Shown here piece after piece: positions 35,347 to 44,370 of a stretch of DNA of 64,000 bases. Made by a program: the position numbers and the translations under genes. Every line of letters begins with the position of its first letter. Positions within the stretch are counted from its first letter, which is position 1. This DNA is from JAKALD01 sp963817785. GTDB taxonomy: Bacteria > Pseudomonadota > Gammaproteobacteria > Burkholderiales > SG8-39. The notes below the pieces were generated by a model that did not search any database, was not told where the DNA came from, and saw only the letters and a program-made list of their open reading frames with translations. The stretch covers positions 248,001-312,000 of the forward strand of contig CAWFPL010000008.1 in assembly GCA_963817785.1 (NCBI GenBank). The letters run 5' to 3'.

Positions 35347-36669
35347 CAGTAGTGTCCGACACGTTTGAGGTCGATCGATCGTAACTCTAGCGCTGACACG
35401 GGTTTTTATGACTTTTGGGGGTGTTAACGACTTGAATTGCGAACGCTGCTTCGGGCAGTCTTCCGGGATTTTGCTCGGAGGCGCCGATGTACACAGGCAA
35501 GCTCGTGTTCGCGCAGGTGATGGAGTTCGCGCCGTGGCATACGTTTCGACGGTTGGTGGCGAAGTATCGGGGCGACTTCAACGTTCGCCGCTTCAGCTGT
35601 CTGGACCAGTTCCTGTGTCTTGCCTTCGCGCAACTGACCTATCGAGAGAGCTTGCGCGACATCGAGGCGTGTCTGCGCGCGCAGCCCGCCAAGCTCTACC
35701 ATCTGGGGCTGCGCGGGAACGTCAGCCGCAGCGCGCTCGCCGATGCCAACGAAGAGCGCGACTGGCGCATCTACTACGAGTTCGCCCAAGCGCTGATCCA
35801 TACCGCACGCCGGCTCTACGCCGAAGAGCCCATCGGGGTGGACATCTCCGAGACGGTGTATGCGCTGGACTCCACCACGATCGATCTGTGTCTGGCGCTG
35901 TTTCCCTGGGCACCGTTTCGCGCCACCAAGGCGGCGGTAAAGCTGCATACGCTGCTCGATTTGCGGGGATCGATCCCCACCTTCGTGCATATCAGCGACG
36001 GCAAGCTGCACGACGTGAACGTGCTCGATCTGCTCGCGCCCGAGCCCGGCGCCTTCTACGTGATGGACCGCGGCTACCTCGACTTCGAGCGGCTCTATAC
36101 GCTCAACCAGGCCGGCGCCTTCTTCGTGACGCGCGCCAAGTCGAACTCCAAGTTCAAGCGCTTGCTCTCCCAGGGCGTGGATCGCTCGACCGGCCTCATC
36201 TGCGATCAGCTGGTCGAGCTCACGGTGTTTTATTCCCACCAGGGCTATCCCGAGCGGCTGCGCCGCATCGTGTATCGCGATCCCGAACGAGACAAGCGCC
36301 TGGTGTTTCTGACCAACCATTTGTCGTTGCCCGCGCTCACCGTGTGCGCGCTCTACAAGAGCCGCTGGCAGGTGGAGCTGTTTTTCAAATGGATCAAGCA
36401 GCATCTTCGCATCAAGCGTTTCTTCGGCACTTCCGAGAACGCGGTCAAGACCCAAGTCTGGACCGCCGTCACTGTCTACGTACTGGTGGCCATCATCCGC
36501 AAGCGGCTCAACTTGGAACTGTCGCTGCATTCGATGCTGCAAATCCTGAGCATCAGACCATTCGAGAAAGAATCCTTGATTCAGTTGCTTACCGAATCCG
36601 TGATCTCGATGGACATGCCTCAGAGCGCTAACCAACTGAACCTATTCTGAATTCTGTCGGACACTACTG
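35347..36669. mobile_element. IS4-family insertion sequence with 9-bp target duplication
   Basis: 1323 bp with 15-bp perfect terminal inverted repeats (CAGTAGTGTCCGACA). It is flanked by the direct repeat CCTCAATTG at 35338-35346 and 36670-36678. One intact transposase. The intact target duplication shows a simple, fairly recent insertion. Confidence 0.93.
35487..36650 (+). CDS. IS4-family transposase
   Basis: 387 residues, full length. DDE motifs: VYALDSTTIDLCLALFPWAP (first Asp), FYVMDRGYLDFERL (second Asp), and the YREK signature in ALYKSRWQVELFFKWIKQHL with the catalytic Glu. A DUF4372-like N-terminal domain (FRRLVAKYRGDFNVRRFSCL) places it in the ISPsy/ISAzo group of IS4. No lesion seen. 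Confidence 0.93.
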   Translation: MYTGKLVFAQVMEFAPWHTFRRLVAKYRGDFNVRRFSCLDQFLCLAFAQLTYRESLRDIEACLRAQPAKLYHLGLRGNVSRSALADANEERDWRIYYEFAQALIHTARRLYAEEPIGVDISETVYALDSTTIDLCLALFPWAPFRATKAAVKLHTLLDLRGSIPTFVHISDGKLHDVNVLDLLAPEPGAFYVMDRGYLDFERLYTLNQAGAFFVTRAKSNSKFKRLLSQGVDRSTGLICDQLVELTVFYSHQGYPERLRRIVYRDPERDKRLVFLTNHLSLPALTVCALYKSRWQVELFFKWIKQHLRIKRFFGTSENAVKTQVWTAVTVYVLVAIIRKRLNLELSLHSMLQILSIRPFEKESLIQLLTESVISMDMPQSANQLNLF

Positions 36670-36828
36670 CCTCAATTGATATGATTAGTATAGTTATACC
36701 TACTGATCTTACTGCTACGCAATCACGGTTATCGGGGGTAGGGCACTCAACGAATTCAGCCTCCCCTGATTCACAGCCCGAGCGTCAAGAGTCCGACCCG
36801 GAATCTTGGAACTGAATGCTGGAATATG

Positions 36829-37292
36829 ATGACTGCGGCGGTTCGGAAGGGGCCGCCATTTGGGGTTCTACTTCCACCCGGTATGGGGCATCATCTTCGC
36901 CTGAAGTCGGGGGAGGGAAAAGAAGTGCAAGAGCGACTACTTGTAACCGAGTTTGTCGAAGCCCTGCAGGAACGGGCCAACGATCGCTACAAAGGCAAGC
37001 TCGCACAGGCGTTTGTCGACTGGTACATCGAAGCCGAATTCGGTGGCGTCGATTGGAAGTTCACCGATGACCGCGGTGACGGGGCATCGACGCGCTCGTG
37101 CGACTTCCCGGAGATCGACCTCCAGCCGTACTCATCCACTCGCAATTTTCGCAGCGCATCGGTCGCGCCTTGCTGAGCCCAAAGGCATATCAAGAATTCG
37201 ACAACGTCATCGAGGCGTTTCACGACGAGGAACCGCTCGCGTACCCCGCGCTATTGGTTCCGGACAAACCCTTTCGGATTCCTCAGCGCTAA
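36829..37292 (+). pseudogene. Broken nuclease-like gene (DGGIDA motif), frameshifted
   Basis: First frame: MTAAVRKGPPFGVLLPPGMG, then VTEFVEALQERANDRYKGKL and FVDWYIEAEFGGVDWKFTDD. A one-base loss near 37083 (GACGGGGCATC) shifts the frame. Restoring it gives DRGDGGIDALVRLPGDRPP then AVLIHSQFSQRIG, ending PDKPFRIPQR at 37292. The restored D-G-G-I-D-A-hydrophobic pattern is what restriction-like PD-(D/E)xK or abortive-infection (AIPR-like) proteins show at the first catalytic Asp. The gene is also shorter than those families, so it may be a truncated remnant. Start uncertain (ATG 36826 or 36829, or GTG 36926). Confidence 0.5.
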
Positions 37293-37473
37293 GCAACTTG
37301 CGACGCGCACAGACAAGTCCCGGCGAGCCAGGCATCGGTGGCTCGCGGCTCGCCAAGTGCCTGGACATGGCGCTTCGGCACACAAAGAAGCGGCACGATA
37401 ACTGGAGGATTCAGAAACGACCGCTCGCTTTAGTGCCGTAGGCTGAGCGCACCGGATCCTCGCGAGGCCTGCC

Positions 37474-38025
37474 GTGATACCCCTATTGCAACCGATGGCT
37501 GTCACGCCGATCCGTGACACCGGGCGGATCGAACGCATTAGCACTCCGGTCGAGGCGCGCGTGCGGCTCGTGCTACGCACGGCCTCGCTGTGCCGCACCG
37601 TGCGCAAGGACTTCAACATCGTCACGGCGAAGCTCTTTCTTGCCCGCGGCGCAAAGGTCTGTGCCCTTTCGATCACGCTGCGCGAGCTCGAGCGCGCCTG
37701 CGTCCAAGCGGAGCTCGCGGCCGAGGCCTTTCGTGCGGACTACGGCGTCGAGTTCCCGCCGCAGACTTTCCAGGTCCGGATCGTCTCGCCCTTCGCAAAC
37801 CGGTACGCTCGCTCGATCATGCGGCTGGATGCCGTGAACGGCCTGCTCATTGCCGCCGAGACACGCGGCGCGATTGAGCGTCGAGTCCGCCGCAAAATCG
37901 TACGCCCCTGCCTCGCCCTTCTGTTCGAAGTCAAACGCATTGCGCTCGACCTGCCCAAGCGCGATGAGAATCAACCAATTGCGGATCGGTCTGCCTTGAA
38001 GGCGGTAGCCAACCAGTACGCCTGA
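37474..38025 (+). CDS. Hypothetical protein, paralogue A
   Basis: 183 residues from GTG 37474, or 176 from ATG 37495 (MAVTPIRDTGRIERISTPVE). It is clearly related to the gene at 38425. Shared segments include CRTVRKDFNIVTAKLFLARG against CRVLRRDYNIVATKMFFARG, PPQTFQVRIVSPFANRYARS against PPQTFAVRVIHRFAKRYLAC, and a common C-terminal VKxIALDxP. The fold (beta strand then long helix with conserved Asp) recalls DUF1845-type ICE proteins. No catalytic motif visible. Confidence 0.65.
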   Translation: MIPLLQPMAVTPIRDTGRIERISTPVEARVRLVLRTASLCRTVRKDFNIVTAKLFLARGAKVCALSITLRELERACVQAELAAEAFRADYGVEFPPQTFQVRIVSPFANRYARSIMRLDAVNGLLIAAETRGAIERRVRRKIVRPCLALLFEVKRIALDLPKRDENQPIADRSALKAVANQYA

Positions 38026-38424
38026 GCGATGCGCCATGTGCCGCGCGTGCCCTGCACGTTCAGTCGAGGCAAATTGATGGCGCCCGAGCAAGTGCTCGCG
38101 GATTCGATGCACGGCCTCAGCAAGGCCAGCGCGTGATCACCGTCACGTATCGCCCTGCGCCCGACGTTGAGATTGTCCTGCAGATCGGGGACGACGAGCG
38201 CTGTGCACGAAGTTGCAAACAAGGTGCGCGAGCACCTTCACGGCGGTGAGCTTCCTCCATTCAACCCGGATTACGATCAAGGCCGAGCACGCGAAGCAGG
38301 AATGAAAATAGGCACCGCATGACTGGCGCTCGAGGAAACAGGACGCACAGGGAAGATCGCACAGCATATGGAACGAAGAATCAGACCGAGGCGCGCTGCG
38401 CACGCCGATCGAAGGAGGTGGTGC
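38026..38424. other. Interval with two tiny coupled frames, no supported gene
   Basis: ATG 38029 opens a 35-codon frame ending at 38136. It overlaps GTG 38133 (VITVTYRPAPDVEIVLQIGD), which would continue as AVHEVANKVREHLHGGELPP only after a one-base shift near 38199, ending at about 38322. This may be a decayed small gene. Evidence is too weak for a CDS call. Confidence 0.35.
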
Positions 38425-39294
38425 ATGAGCGAAAGCACCGAGAGCACCGAGTCCCGCTCGCCGGAGGATGTCGAGGTTAACTCCCATGACACGGCGCAGC
38501 GCCATTCGCGCGCTCAGGATCGGCACAGCCGCTTGCGCGAGCTGCTCGCGATTCCCGAGCACGAGCGCTCGGACGCCGTCTGGGATGAGATCGTCGAGCT
38601 CGAGATCGAGCACGTGCCGGTCAACCCCCTGCGCTCGCGCGGTGAAACTCCCGTGGAAGAAGAAGCGCACGAAGAACAAGTACGGGACCGGGCCCTGGCC
38701 GCGCACCGCCCTCACCGCAGGTCCCAGCCCGAGCGCGACACGGCGCCCATGCAGGCCCGCCCGATGCGCGACACCGAGCGGATCGGGCAGATTCGCACGC
38801 CCGGGAACGCCTCAACGCGCCAAGTCGTGCTTCGCAGTAACCGCGCTTGCCGTGTGCTGCGCAGGGACTACAACATCGTCGCCACGAAAATGTTCTTCGC
38901 CCGTGGCTCAAAAGCCGACGCGCTCGACGAGGCTTTGAGTAAACTCGAACATGCCTGCTCCGAGCTCAAGACGCCCCAGCAACTCGGCCCGACAAAACAG
39001 GCGCCCGAGTGGCCTCCCCAAACCTTTGCGGTACGGGTCATCCATCGCTTCGCGAAACGCTATCTGGCATGCATCGAGCGACTCGACGCGTTGGAGCGTG
39101 CCTTGGCGCGGGCCCAGACGAGCGGATCGATCTCGGCCAAGACGTGCCGAGAACTGCTCGGTCCTTGCCTCGAGTCCCTTTGCGATGTGAAGGTGATCGC
39201 CCTGGACTTCCCCGTCGGCACTGGCAGGCCTGCGAGCAGTGCGCAGGCCCGCGCACAGTCCGAAGCGGGTCCTGGAGCCGAAGGCGCGAGCTGA
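38425..39294 (+). CDS. Hypothetical protein, paralogue B, with acidic N-terminal extension
   Basis: 289 residues. The start is decided by a strong AAGGAGGTG 5-13 bp before ATG 38425 (MSESTESTESRSPEDVEVNS). The first 120 residues are Glu/Arg/His-rich and probably disordered. The C-terminal 165 residues are the paralogue of the upstream gene (see 37474). Conserved blocks are DTERIGQIRTPGNAS, RDYNIVATKMFFARGSKADA and LCDVKVIALDFPVG. Likely a tandem duplication followed by gain of the extension. Function unknown. Confidence 0.65.
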   Translation: MSESTESTESRSPEDVEVNSHDTAQRHSRAQDRHSRLRELLAIPEHERSDAVWDEIVELEIEHVPVNPLRSRGETPVEEEAHEEQVRDRALAAHRPHRRSQPERDTAPMQARPMRDTERIGQIRTPGNASTRQVVLRSNRACRVLRRDYNIVATKMFFARGSKADALDEALSKLEHACSELKTPQQLGPTKQAPEWPPQTFAVRVIHRFAKRYLACIERLDALERALARAQTSGSISAKTCRELLGPCLESLCDVKVIALDFPVGTGRPASSAQARAQSEAGPGAEGAS

Positions 39295-39476
39295 CGATGA
39301 CGCACTACGCGAACTAGGAATCGCCGCATAATGATGTGGCCGTCGCGACATTGATCGTGCCCAACGTGCGTGTGCAACGCCTGATCCGCGAGGGTGGAAC
39401 CTCGCGGGTGTACCTCGGCGAACTCACCCGCAGCGCAGACCAGATCGCTCGCCGCAGCCGCTTGGCGCTCCGCGTT

Positions 39477-40289
39477 TCAGGCTGCGACGGGGGTGCCGAC
39501 CGGCACGGCGCCGAGGCGAGGCGCTTGTCTCAAGTCCGAGACAAAATCGCCCACCCAGAAGCCCTGCGCGTAACGGATGCCGAGGCGCTTCACGGCTGCG
39601 GCCTTGCGCGCGTTATCCACATGCTCGGCGATGAGTTCGCCTCCCCAGGCTCGCAGCCGCTCTTTGAGGCTTTCGAGCTCGGCGCGGCCCTGGCGCTCGG
39701 CGAGCGCGGCGACGACATCGCCTGATAGCTTCACGTAGTGCGCGCGCGTGCGCGAGACGAATTCGCTCGTGCAGTAGCCCGATCCGTAATCGTCCGCGGC
39801 CACCTTCGCCCCCAGAAGCGTGACCGCGTTCAGAAAGCACTCCAACATGCGATGGTTGCGGATCTCCCGCGTTTCGGTCAGCTCGAAGACCATGCGCGGC
39901 GCGAAGCTCAAGCGCCGAAACACTTCCGCGAGGTATTCGTTCGCGGCACGTTCGATCGTCGCCCCAGAGACGTTCACGGCCACGACCGCCGCGGGATTTG
40001 CCTCGAGCGCGGCTGCTGCGTAATCGAGCATCGCGAGGTCCACCAGCGCGATGAAGCCCATGGCCTCGCCCATCTCGATGAGCCGCGTATGAGCGCACGC
40101 GCCATCGGTTTTCACGCGTGCGAGGGCTTCGTAATAAAGGATCTCGCCGGTTCCGAGGTTGTACACAGGCTGATAGACGGGCTTGAGGATCGCTTTCACT
40201 GTTCTTCGCGCCGGATGGGGTAGCGGCTCGATTCTAGGAAGCCGCATTTCGGTGCCGCGTGGGAAAGCGCTGCGATTTGCGTGCAGCAT
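39477..40289 (-). CDS. EAL-domain protein (c-di-GMP phosphodiesterase-like)
   Basis: About 270 residues from ATG 40289, or 256 from ATG 40246. A single EAL domain without sensor. The signature Glu is in LYYEALARVK, then VAVNVSGATI (with the metal-binding Asn), MVFELTETREIRNH, VAADDYGSGYCTSEFV (usual form DDFGTGYSS), HYVKLSGDVV (usual K-x-D becomes K-x-S) and LIAEHVDNARK (usual AEGVE). The key Asp-Asp pair is present but several surrounding residues are unusual, so hydrolysis is likely but uncertain. It is divergent from the QueD-like gene. Confidence 0.8.
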   Translation of the reverse strand: MLHANRSAFPRGTEMRLPRIEPLPHPARRTVKAILKPVYQPVYNLGTGEILYYEALARVKTDGACAHTRLIEMGEAMGFIALVDLAMLDYAAAALEANPAAVVAVNVSGATIERAANEYLAEVFRRLSFAPRMVFELTETREIRNHRMLECFLNAVTLLGAKVAADDYGSGYCTSEFVSRTRAHYVKLSGDVVAALAERQGRAELESLKERLRAWGGELIAEHVDNARKAAAVKRLGIRYAQGFWVGDFVSDLRQAPRLGAVPVGTPVAA

Positions 40290-40470
40290 TGCCGAACTCT
40301 CCCGCCGCGCAGGCCGCGCTCGGCCGTGAGCCATGCAAGAACGCGAATCGTGACCCGTTTCGGCGCGCTTTCGGTGATCGCGCGTAGAGCATCGCGGGGT
40401 AAAAGGCCTGCACGGCCTCGCCCGGTAAAGCAACGCGCGTGGCGCTCACCGAAAAAGGATTTCCCACTTC

Positions 40471-40956
40471 ATGGTCACCATTACCAGGCGACTCGAGTTC
40501 GACGCTGGGCACCGCATCCCCGATCACGCGAGCAAGTGCCGCAACCTCCACGGTCACCGCTACGTGCTCGAAGTAAGCCTGCAGGGTGAGCCCGTCGACG
40601 CACCGGGGCGTCCCGAGCACGGCATGCTCGCGGACTTCGCCGATGTCAAGCGCATCGCCGTTGATCGTATCGTCGAGCCCTGGGACCACGCCTTCTTCGT
40701 GTATCGCGAGGACCGCGCCGTCACCGAGTTCCTCGCGGGTCTACCGGGACACAAGACCGTGGTGCTCGATTGCGTGCCCACGGTGGAAAACCTGGCACGG
40801 ATCGCCTTCGAGACGCTCGCCCCGGAGTACCGTCGCCGCTACGGCGCGGCCCTGCGCCTGGAGCGTCTTCGGCTGCAGGAAACCCCCAACTGCTGGGCGG
40901 AGTGCCGCGCCCCGCACGCGGGCAGGCCGGCAGCAGTCGTGGGGGCGGACCTGTAG
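40471..40956 (+). CDS. 6-pyruvoyl-tetrahydropterin synthase / QueD-like protein
   Basis: 161 residues. Zinc ligands are seen in RLEFDAGHRIP and NLHGHRYVLEV, and the catalytic Cys in HASKCRNLHGH. The family block GMLADFADVKRIAVDRIVEP with DHAFFV-type sequence follows, and a C-terminal RLQETPNCWAECR contains the conserved Glu. QueD makes 6-carboxytetrahydropterin from dihydroneopterin triphosphate on the queuosine/7-deazaguanine pathway. No queC, queE or dpd genes are in the window, so its role in this accessory region is unclear. Confidence 0.85.
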   Translation: MVTITRRLEFDAGHRIPDHASKCRNLHGHRYVLEVSLQGEPVDAPGRPEHGMLADFADVKRIAVDRIVEPWDHAFFVYREDRAVTEFLAGLPGHKTVVLDCVPTVENLARIAFETLAPEYRRRYGAALRLERLRLQETPNCWAECRAPHAGRPAAVVGADL

Positions 40957-41047
40957 GTGCGCTCGCGCCTTCGTTTGGAAGCCTTATTGGCGAATCCTGC
41001 TACTCGCATGGGGGGTTCTTGCATCCCACACCGGCGTTCGCTACGGG

Positions 41048-41509
41048 ATGATCGACCACATGTCCTGTAGCGCCAACGCCTCGCCTCGCCAGCGCGGCAC
41101 CCTGCGCTTAGCGGTTGCGTCCGTTCAGGTCCCGGAAATCGAGCCTGGCGTACCCGCCACGGTCATGTCCGAGCCGCAAATAGCGCCGCTACGAACGGGC
41201 AAGCGCACGCTCGATTCGCTCGTGCAACCCACACCGGGCGATACGCTCACACCGGCCGCCGAAGGGCAGGAGGCCAGGCGCGATACTGCGCGCCTGCTCG
41301 TACTCGCGGCCAACCTAGCGATTATCGCCGCCGGCGCCGCTGTTTCGATCACGCCCGAGATCGCCCTGCATTACCGGGTTTTCCTTGGGTTTCTCGCCGG
41401 GCATGTGACCTGGTTCGGATACGCGATCAGATGTCGCGATCGCGGTCTCATCGCGCTCAATGCCGGGCTCATCTTGCTCGACCTGTACGCCATCGCCATC
41501 CGTCTGTAG
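41048..41509 (+). CDS. Hypothetical membrane protein
   Basis: 153 residues from ATG 41048; a shorter start at ATG 41165 (MSEPQIAPLRTGKRTLDSLV) is equally possible. The C-terminal half holds two or three membrane segments (LLVLAANLAIIAAGAAVSI, VFLGFLAGHVTWFGYAI and LIALNAGLILLDLYAIAI). The N-terminal half is polar. No family recognised. Leads a run of rightward hypotheticals that ends at the IS21 insertion. Confidence 0.55.
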   Translation: MIDHMSCSANASPRQRGTLRLAVASVQVPEIEPGVPATVMSEPQIAPLRTGKRTLDSLVQPTPGDTLTPAAEGQEARRDTARLLVLAANLAIIAAGAAVSITPEIALHYRVFLGFLAGHVTWFGYAIRCRDRGLIALNAGLILLDLYAIAIRL

Positions 41510-41539
41510 CCGTTGCCTGATTCCGCAAAGGAGGCTTTC

Positions 41540-42391
41540 ATGAACGCGCCTGTCCACCAAGCCGAACGCGAACCGCGAGTGGCCACGCCGCCTCGCCCTG
41601 GCCACGGCCTCGGTACGGAAACGCTCGAGACGTGGCGGCGCACCGTGCTCTCGGGGGTGGCGATGGCGCTCGCCGACCCACGGCTGCCCGAGCTGCAACG
41701 CCACGGCGGACTGTGGAAGTGGAACGACCAGATCCTCTACCCGAGCCACGAGCACCTTCTGGTGTTGGAGAACGGGTGCCTCAAGTTCGAGCTCGAGGTC
41801 GATAAGCACCCGGTGCTCTTCAGTCTGTGGCTCCAGGTGGGCGAAGTGCGCGCAGGGGTGAAGGTGCCCAACGCGCTCCTACCCAGCCAGGCGGTGCGCG
41901 AGAAGCTCTCTCAAGCCTACGACGGCACACCCTGCCAGAGAACGGAACGCATCGGCCAGTCGGTGCTCTTCGACTGGATCTGGAACGACACATCCTTTGC
42001 CGAATTCAACGTCATGGTACGGAGCTTTCGCGATCCCGTCCTCGGGGCGGTGCTCGCCGATCGCATGGCATCGATCGCGACGCACCTGTACATGGCGGTC
42101 GCCAACATTCTGATCGAGGCCCACGGTTTCAAGGTGTCCTTTAAGCAGATCAGCCGCGTGGCGATGAAGGCGGTGGCGGTGCAGGTACGCGGCACATTCG
42201 GTAACTTCGAAGACTATGCACGGCGCTTCGGCTATGCGATCCGGCGGCGGCTGGACGAGGAGCACGGCCGGCGCACGTATTGGCTCCTGATGCCGGCCGA
42301 GCGGGATATCTCCACCGGCGAAATCACCGGCTTCGGCAATGGCAGCTGCGAGGTGCTCTCGGTGCGCGAGGCGACCAGCGCCTCAGGGTAG
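41540..42391 (+). CDS. Hypothetical protein
   Basis: 283 residues; start fixed by AAAGGAGGCTTT just before ATG 41540. It has an N-terminal Pro/Arg-rich tail and then a folded domain with GLWKWNDQILYPSHEHLLVL, QSVLFDWIWNDTSFAEFNVM and a long HLYMAVANILIEAHGFKVSF helix. No signal peptide or membrane segment. I do not recognise a family. It lies within the accessory run shared with the next gene. Confidence 0.65.
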   Translation: MNAPVHQAEREPRVATPPRPGHGLGTETLETWRRTVLSGVAMALADPRLPELQRHGGLWKWNDQILYPSHEHLLVLENGCLKFELEVDKHPVLFSLWLQVGEVRAGVKVPNALLPSQAVREKLSQAYDGTPCQRTERIGQSVLFDWIWNDTSFAEFNVMVRSFRDPVLGAVLADRMASIATHLYMAVANILIEAHGFKVSFKQISRVAMKAVAVQVRGTFGNFEDYARRFGYAIRRRLDEEHGRRTYWLLMPAERDISTGEITGFGNGSCEVLSVREATSASG

Positions 42392-42431
42392 TATTTTGAG
42401 CCCGCCTAGGGACATCGAGGATCCCGCGTTC

Positions 42432-43127
42432 ATGCCGGTGCTTGCCCGTTTAGCGCCCGACGTCGCCGCCGCGGCGCGCTCGCTCGGACACCGTGCGAGC
42501 CCCTTGCGCGAATGGCATTCGGAGCGGCTCGGCGATGCGGTTGTTTCTCGCCTGGCGGACCGAGCCTTAGCGCGGCGCATCGCGAGTGAGATCGGCGCGC
42601 ATTCGGCGCGGTTCGCGCAGTACCTCTCGCCGCTTGTGCACGAGACCCCCGCGTGCCCGCAGTTTTCCCTTGGCCGCAAGCGGGTTTCACGCTCGCGCCA
42701 GGACGTGTACGTGCTCGGCCCGCTTGAGGCGCCCGAGCGCTGGCTTGCCCTCGGGCGAATCGAGCGCGAATTCGCCATGGACTCGAACGGTGCGGACGAA
42801 ATGCACTACATCGTGTTCTCTAGCCTGTTCTGGGATCGCGACCAAGACGACCCCGAAAACCTGATGTCGGTGCTGCTCGCTGAAGAGCTTGGATCGGCCT
42901 GTGCGACGGAGGCGATCGCCCTCGCGACGCGCGCGCACAAAGCGTGCCTTGGCTTGGAACCGCGCGTTGGCAGCATCGACGCGGCGACAGCCTGGTTCAA
43001 TGTGCGCGCGACCAGGGCCTTCGTACGCCAGTTCGCGAGCCTGATCGAGGAGGACACGCGCTCAGGCGGAAGGCAGGGCGCGCCGGTCTTCCTGTCCGGC
43101 ATCACTACGCCGTGGGGCTGGGACTGA
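42432..43127 (+). CDS. Hypothetical protein
   Basis: 231 residues from ATG 42432; an in-frame TTG at 42396, 5 bp after the preceding stop, would add 12 residues and allow coupling. Features include ALGRIEREFAMDSNGADEMH, FSSLFWDRDQDDPENLMSVL and FLSGITTPWGWD at the C terminus. Soluble, no family recognised. Same direction and spacing as its neighbours. Confidence 0.6.
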   Translation: MPVLARLAPDVAAAARSLGHRASPLREWHSERLGDAVVSRLADRALARRIASEIGAHSARFAQYLSPLVHETPACPQFSLGRKRVSRSRQDVYVLGPLEAPERWLALGRIEREFAMDSNGADEMHYIVFSSLFWDRDQDDPENLMSVLLAEELGSACATEAIALATRAHKACLGLEPRVGSIDAATAWFNVRATRAFVRQFASLIEEDTRSGGRQGAPVFLSGITTPWGWD

Positions 43128-43610
43128 GCCGGGATTAAAGATGCAAGCCGCGCATCGCGAGCTCGATGCGCGCGATATGCGGTTTCTGGAGCGCCGGCAT
43201 AGCGTGAGCTCGGAAACCGCGCTGCTAAACGGTGTCGCCGCGATGTTGCTGCACGGTGTGGTGCCCAACGCCTCTACGCTGCGGCACTTGGTTGACGAGA
43301 TGCGCGCGATGGCCGAAGTGCGGATTTCAGCGATCGCGGACGCTGATTTCAGCGTGATCGCGGACGGTGTTTCATCGTGATCGTGGACGATCAACGGGCC
43401 GCGGGAGTGACGGGGTTTATCTTATCGTAATCGTCCACGATCAGGTTGAAACGCAGCTCGGTGCCGATGCGCCGAAGGCGGTTCGGTGCTCGTGTCACGG
43501 GGCGCAGGCTTGTCCACGGCGGCGGGCGGCGCCTGCGACGCACGAACGCCGCGGTGGGCAAGCCGTGTGGAGGAGCATGACGTTGGTGCTCGCCGGATTG
43601 CGCGAAGCGC

Positions 43611-44351
43611 TCATGCTTTGCCCTCGTGTTCGCGCATCGACTTGTTGCCCTTCAATGCGATGCGGTGCGCGGCGTGCACGATGCGATCGAGGATGGCGTC
43701 GGCCAGCGTCGGGTCGTCGAGCCAGGCGTGCCAGGAATTGACGGGCAACTGGCTCGTGATGAGCGACGAGCGCGAGCCGACGCGATCGTCGAGGAGCTCG
43801 AGCAGGTCGTTGCGCTCGCCCGGGCCGATCGGGGCGATAGCGAAGTCGTCCAGCGCGAGCAGGTCGATGCGGGCGAGCTGCGCCAGGCGCCGGCCGAAGC
43901 TGCCGTCGCCGTGGGCGACGCGCAACTCCTCGAGCAGCCGCGGGGCGCGAGCGTAAAGCACGGTGAAGCCCAGGCGGGCTGCCTGCTGAGCGAGCGCGCA
44001 CGCCAACCAAGTCTTGCCCGTACCGGTGGCACCGGTGATCAGGACGTTGCGCCCGTGGCGCAGCCAGTCGCCGCCGGCGAGCGCGCTGATCAGCGCCCGA
44101 TCCAGGCCGCGTGAGACTCGCCAGTCGATGTCCTCGATGCAAGCGCTCGAGACCTTCAGGCGCGCAGCCTTCAGAAGTCTGGTGAGGCGCTTGGCGTCGC
44201 GCCAGTCGAGCTCGCGCTGCACGAGGAGTGCCAGGCGTTCCTCGAACGGCAGCGCCGCGGCTGCGCTCGTGCTCGCCGGGTCCTCGAGCGCGTGCACGAT
44301 GCCGTCCAGGCGCAGACTGCGAAGTTGTTCCAAGGTGTGTTCGTTAAGCAA
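43611..44351 (-). CDS. istB: IS21 helper ATPase IstB
   Basis: 246 residues from a TTG start at 44351, chosen because GAAGGAGACC lies just upstream and the frame above it is istA sequence. DnaC-like AAA+: Walker A ITGATGTGKTWLACAL, Walker B RIDLLALDDFAIAPIG, and sensor LITSQLPVNSWH. IstB activates the IstA transposase and selects targets. Confidence 0.93.
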   Translation of the reverse strand: MLNEHTLEQLRSLRLDGIVHALEDPASTSAAAALPFEERLALLVQRELDWRDAKRLTRLLKAARLKVSSACIEDIDWRVSRGLDRALISALAGGDWLRHGRNVLITGATGTGKTWLACALAQQAARLGFTVLYARAPRLLEELRVAHGDGSFGRRLAQLARIDLLALDDFAIAPIGPGERNDLLELLDDRVGSRSSLITSQLPVNSWHAWLDDPTLADAILDRIVHAAHRIALKGNKSMREHEGKA

Positions 44352-44370
44352 GGTAGGTCTCCTTCGTGGG

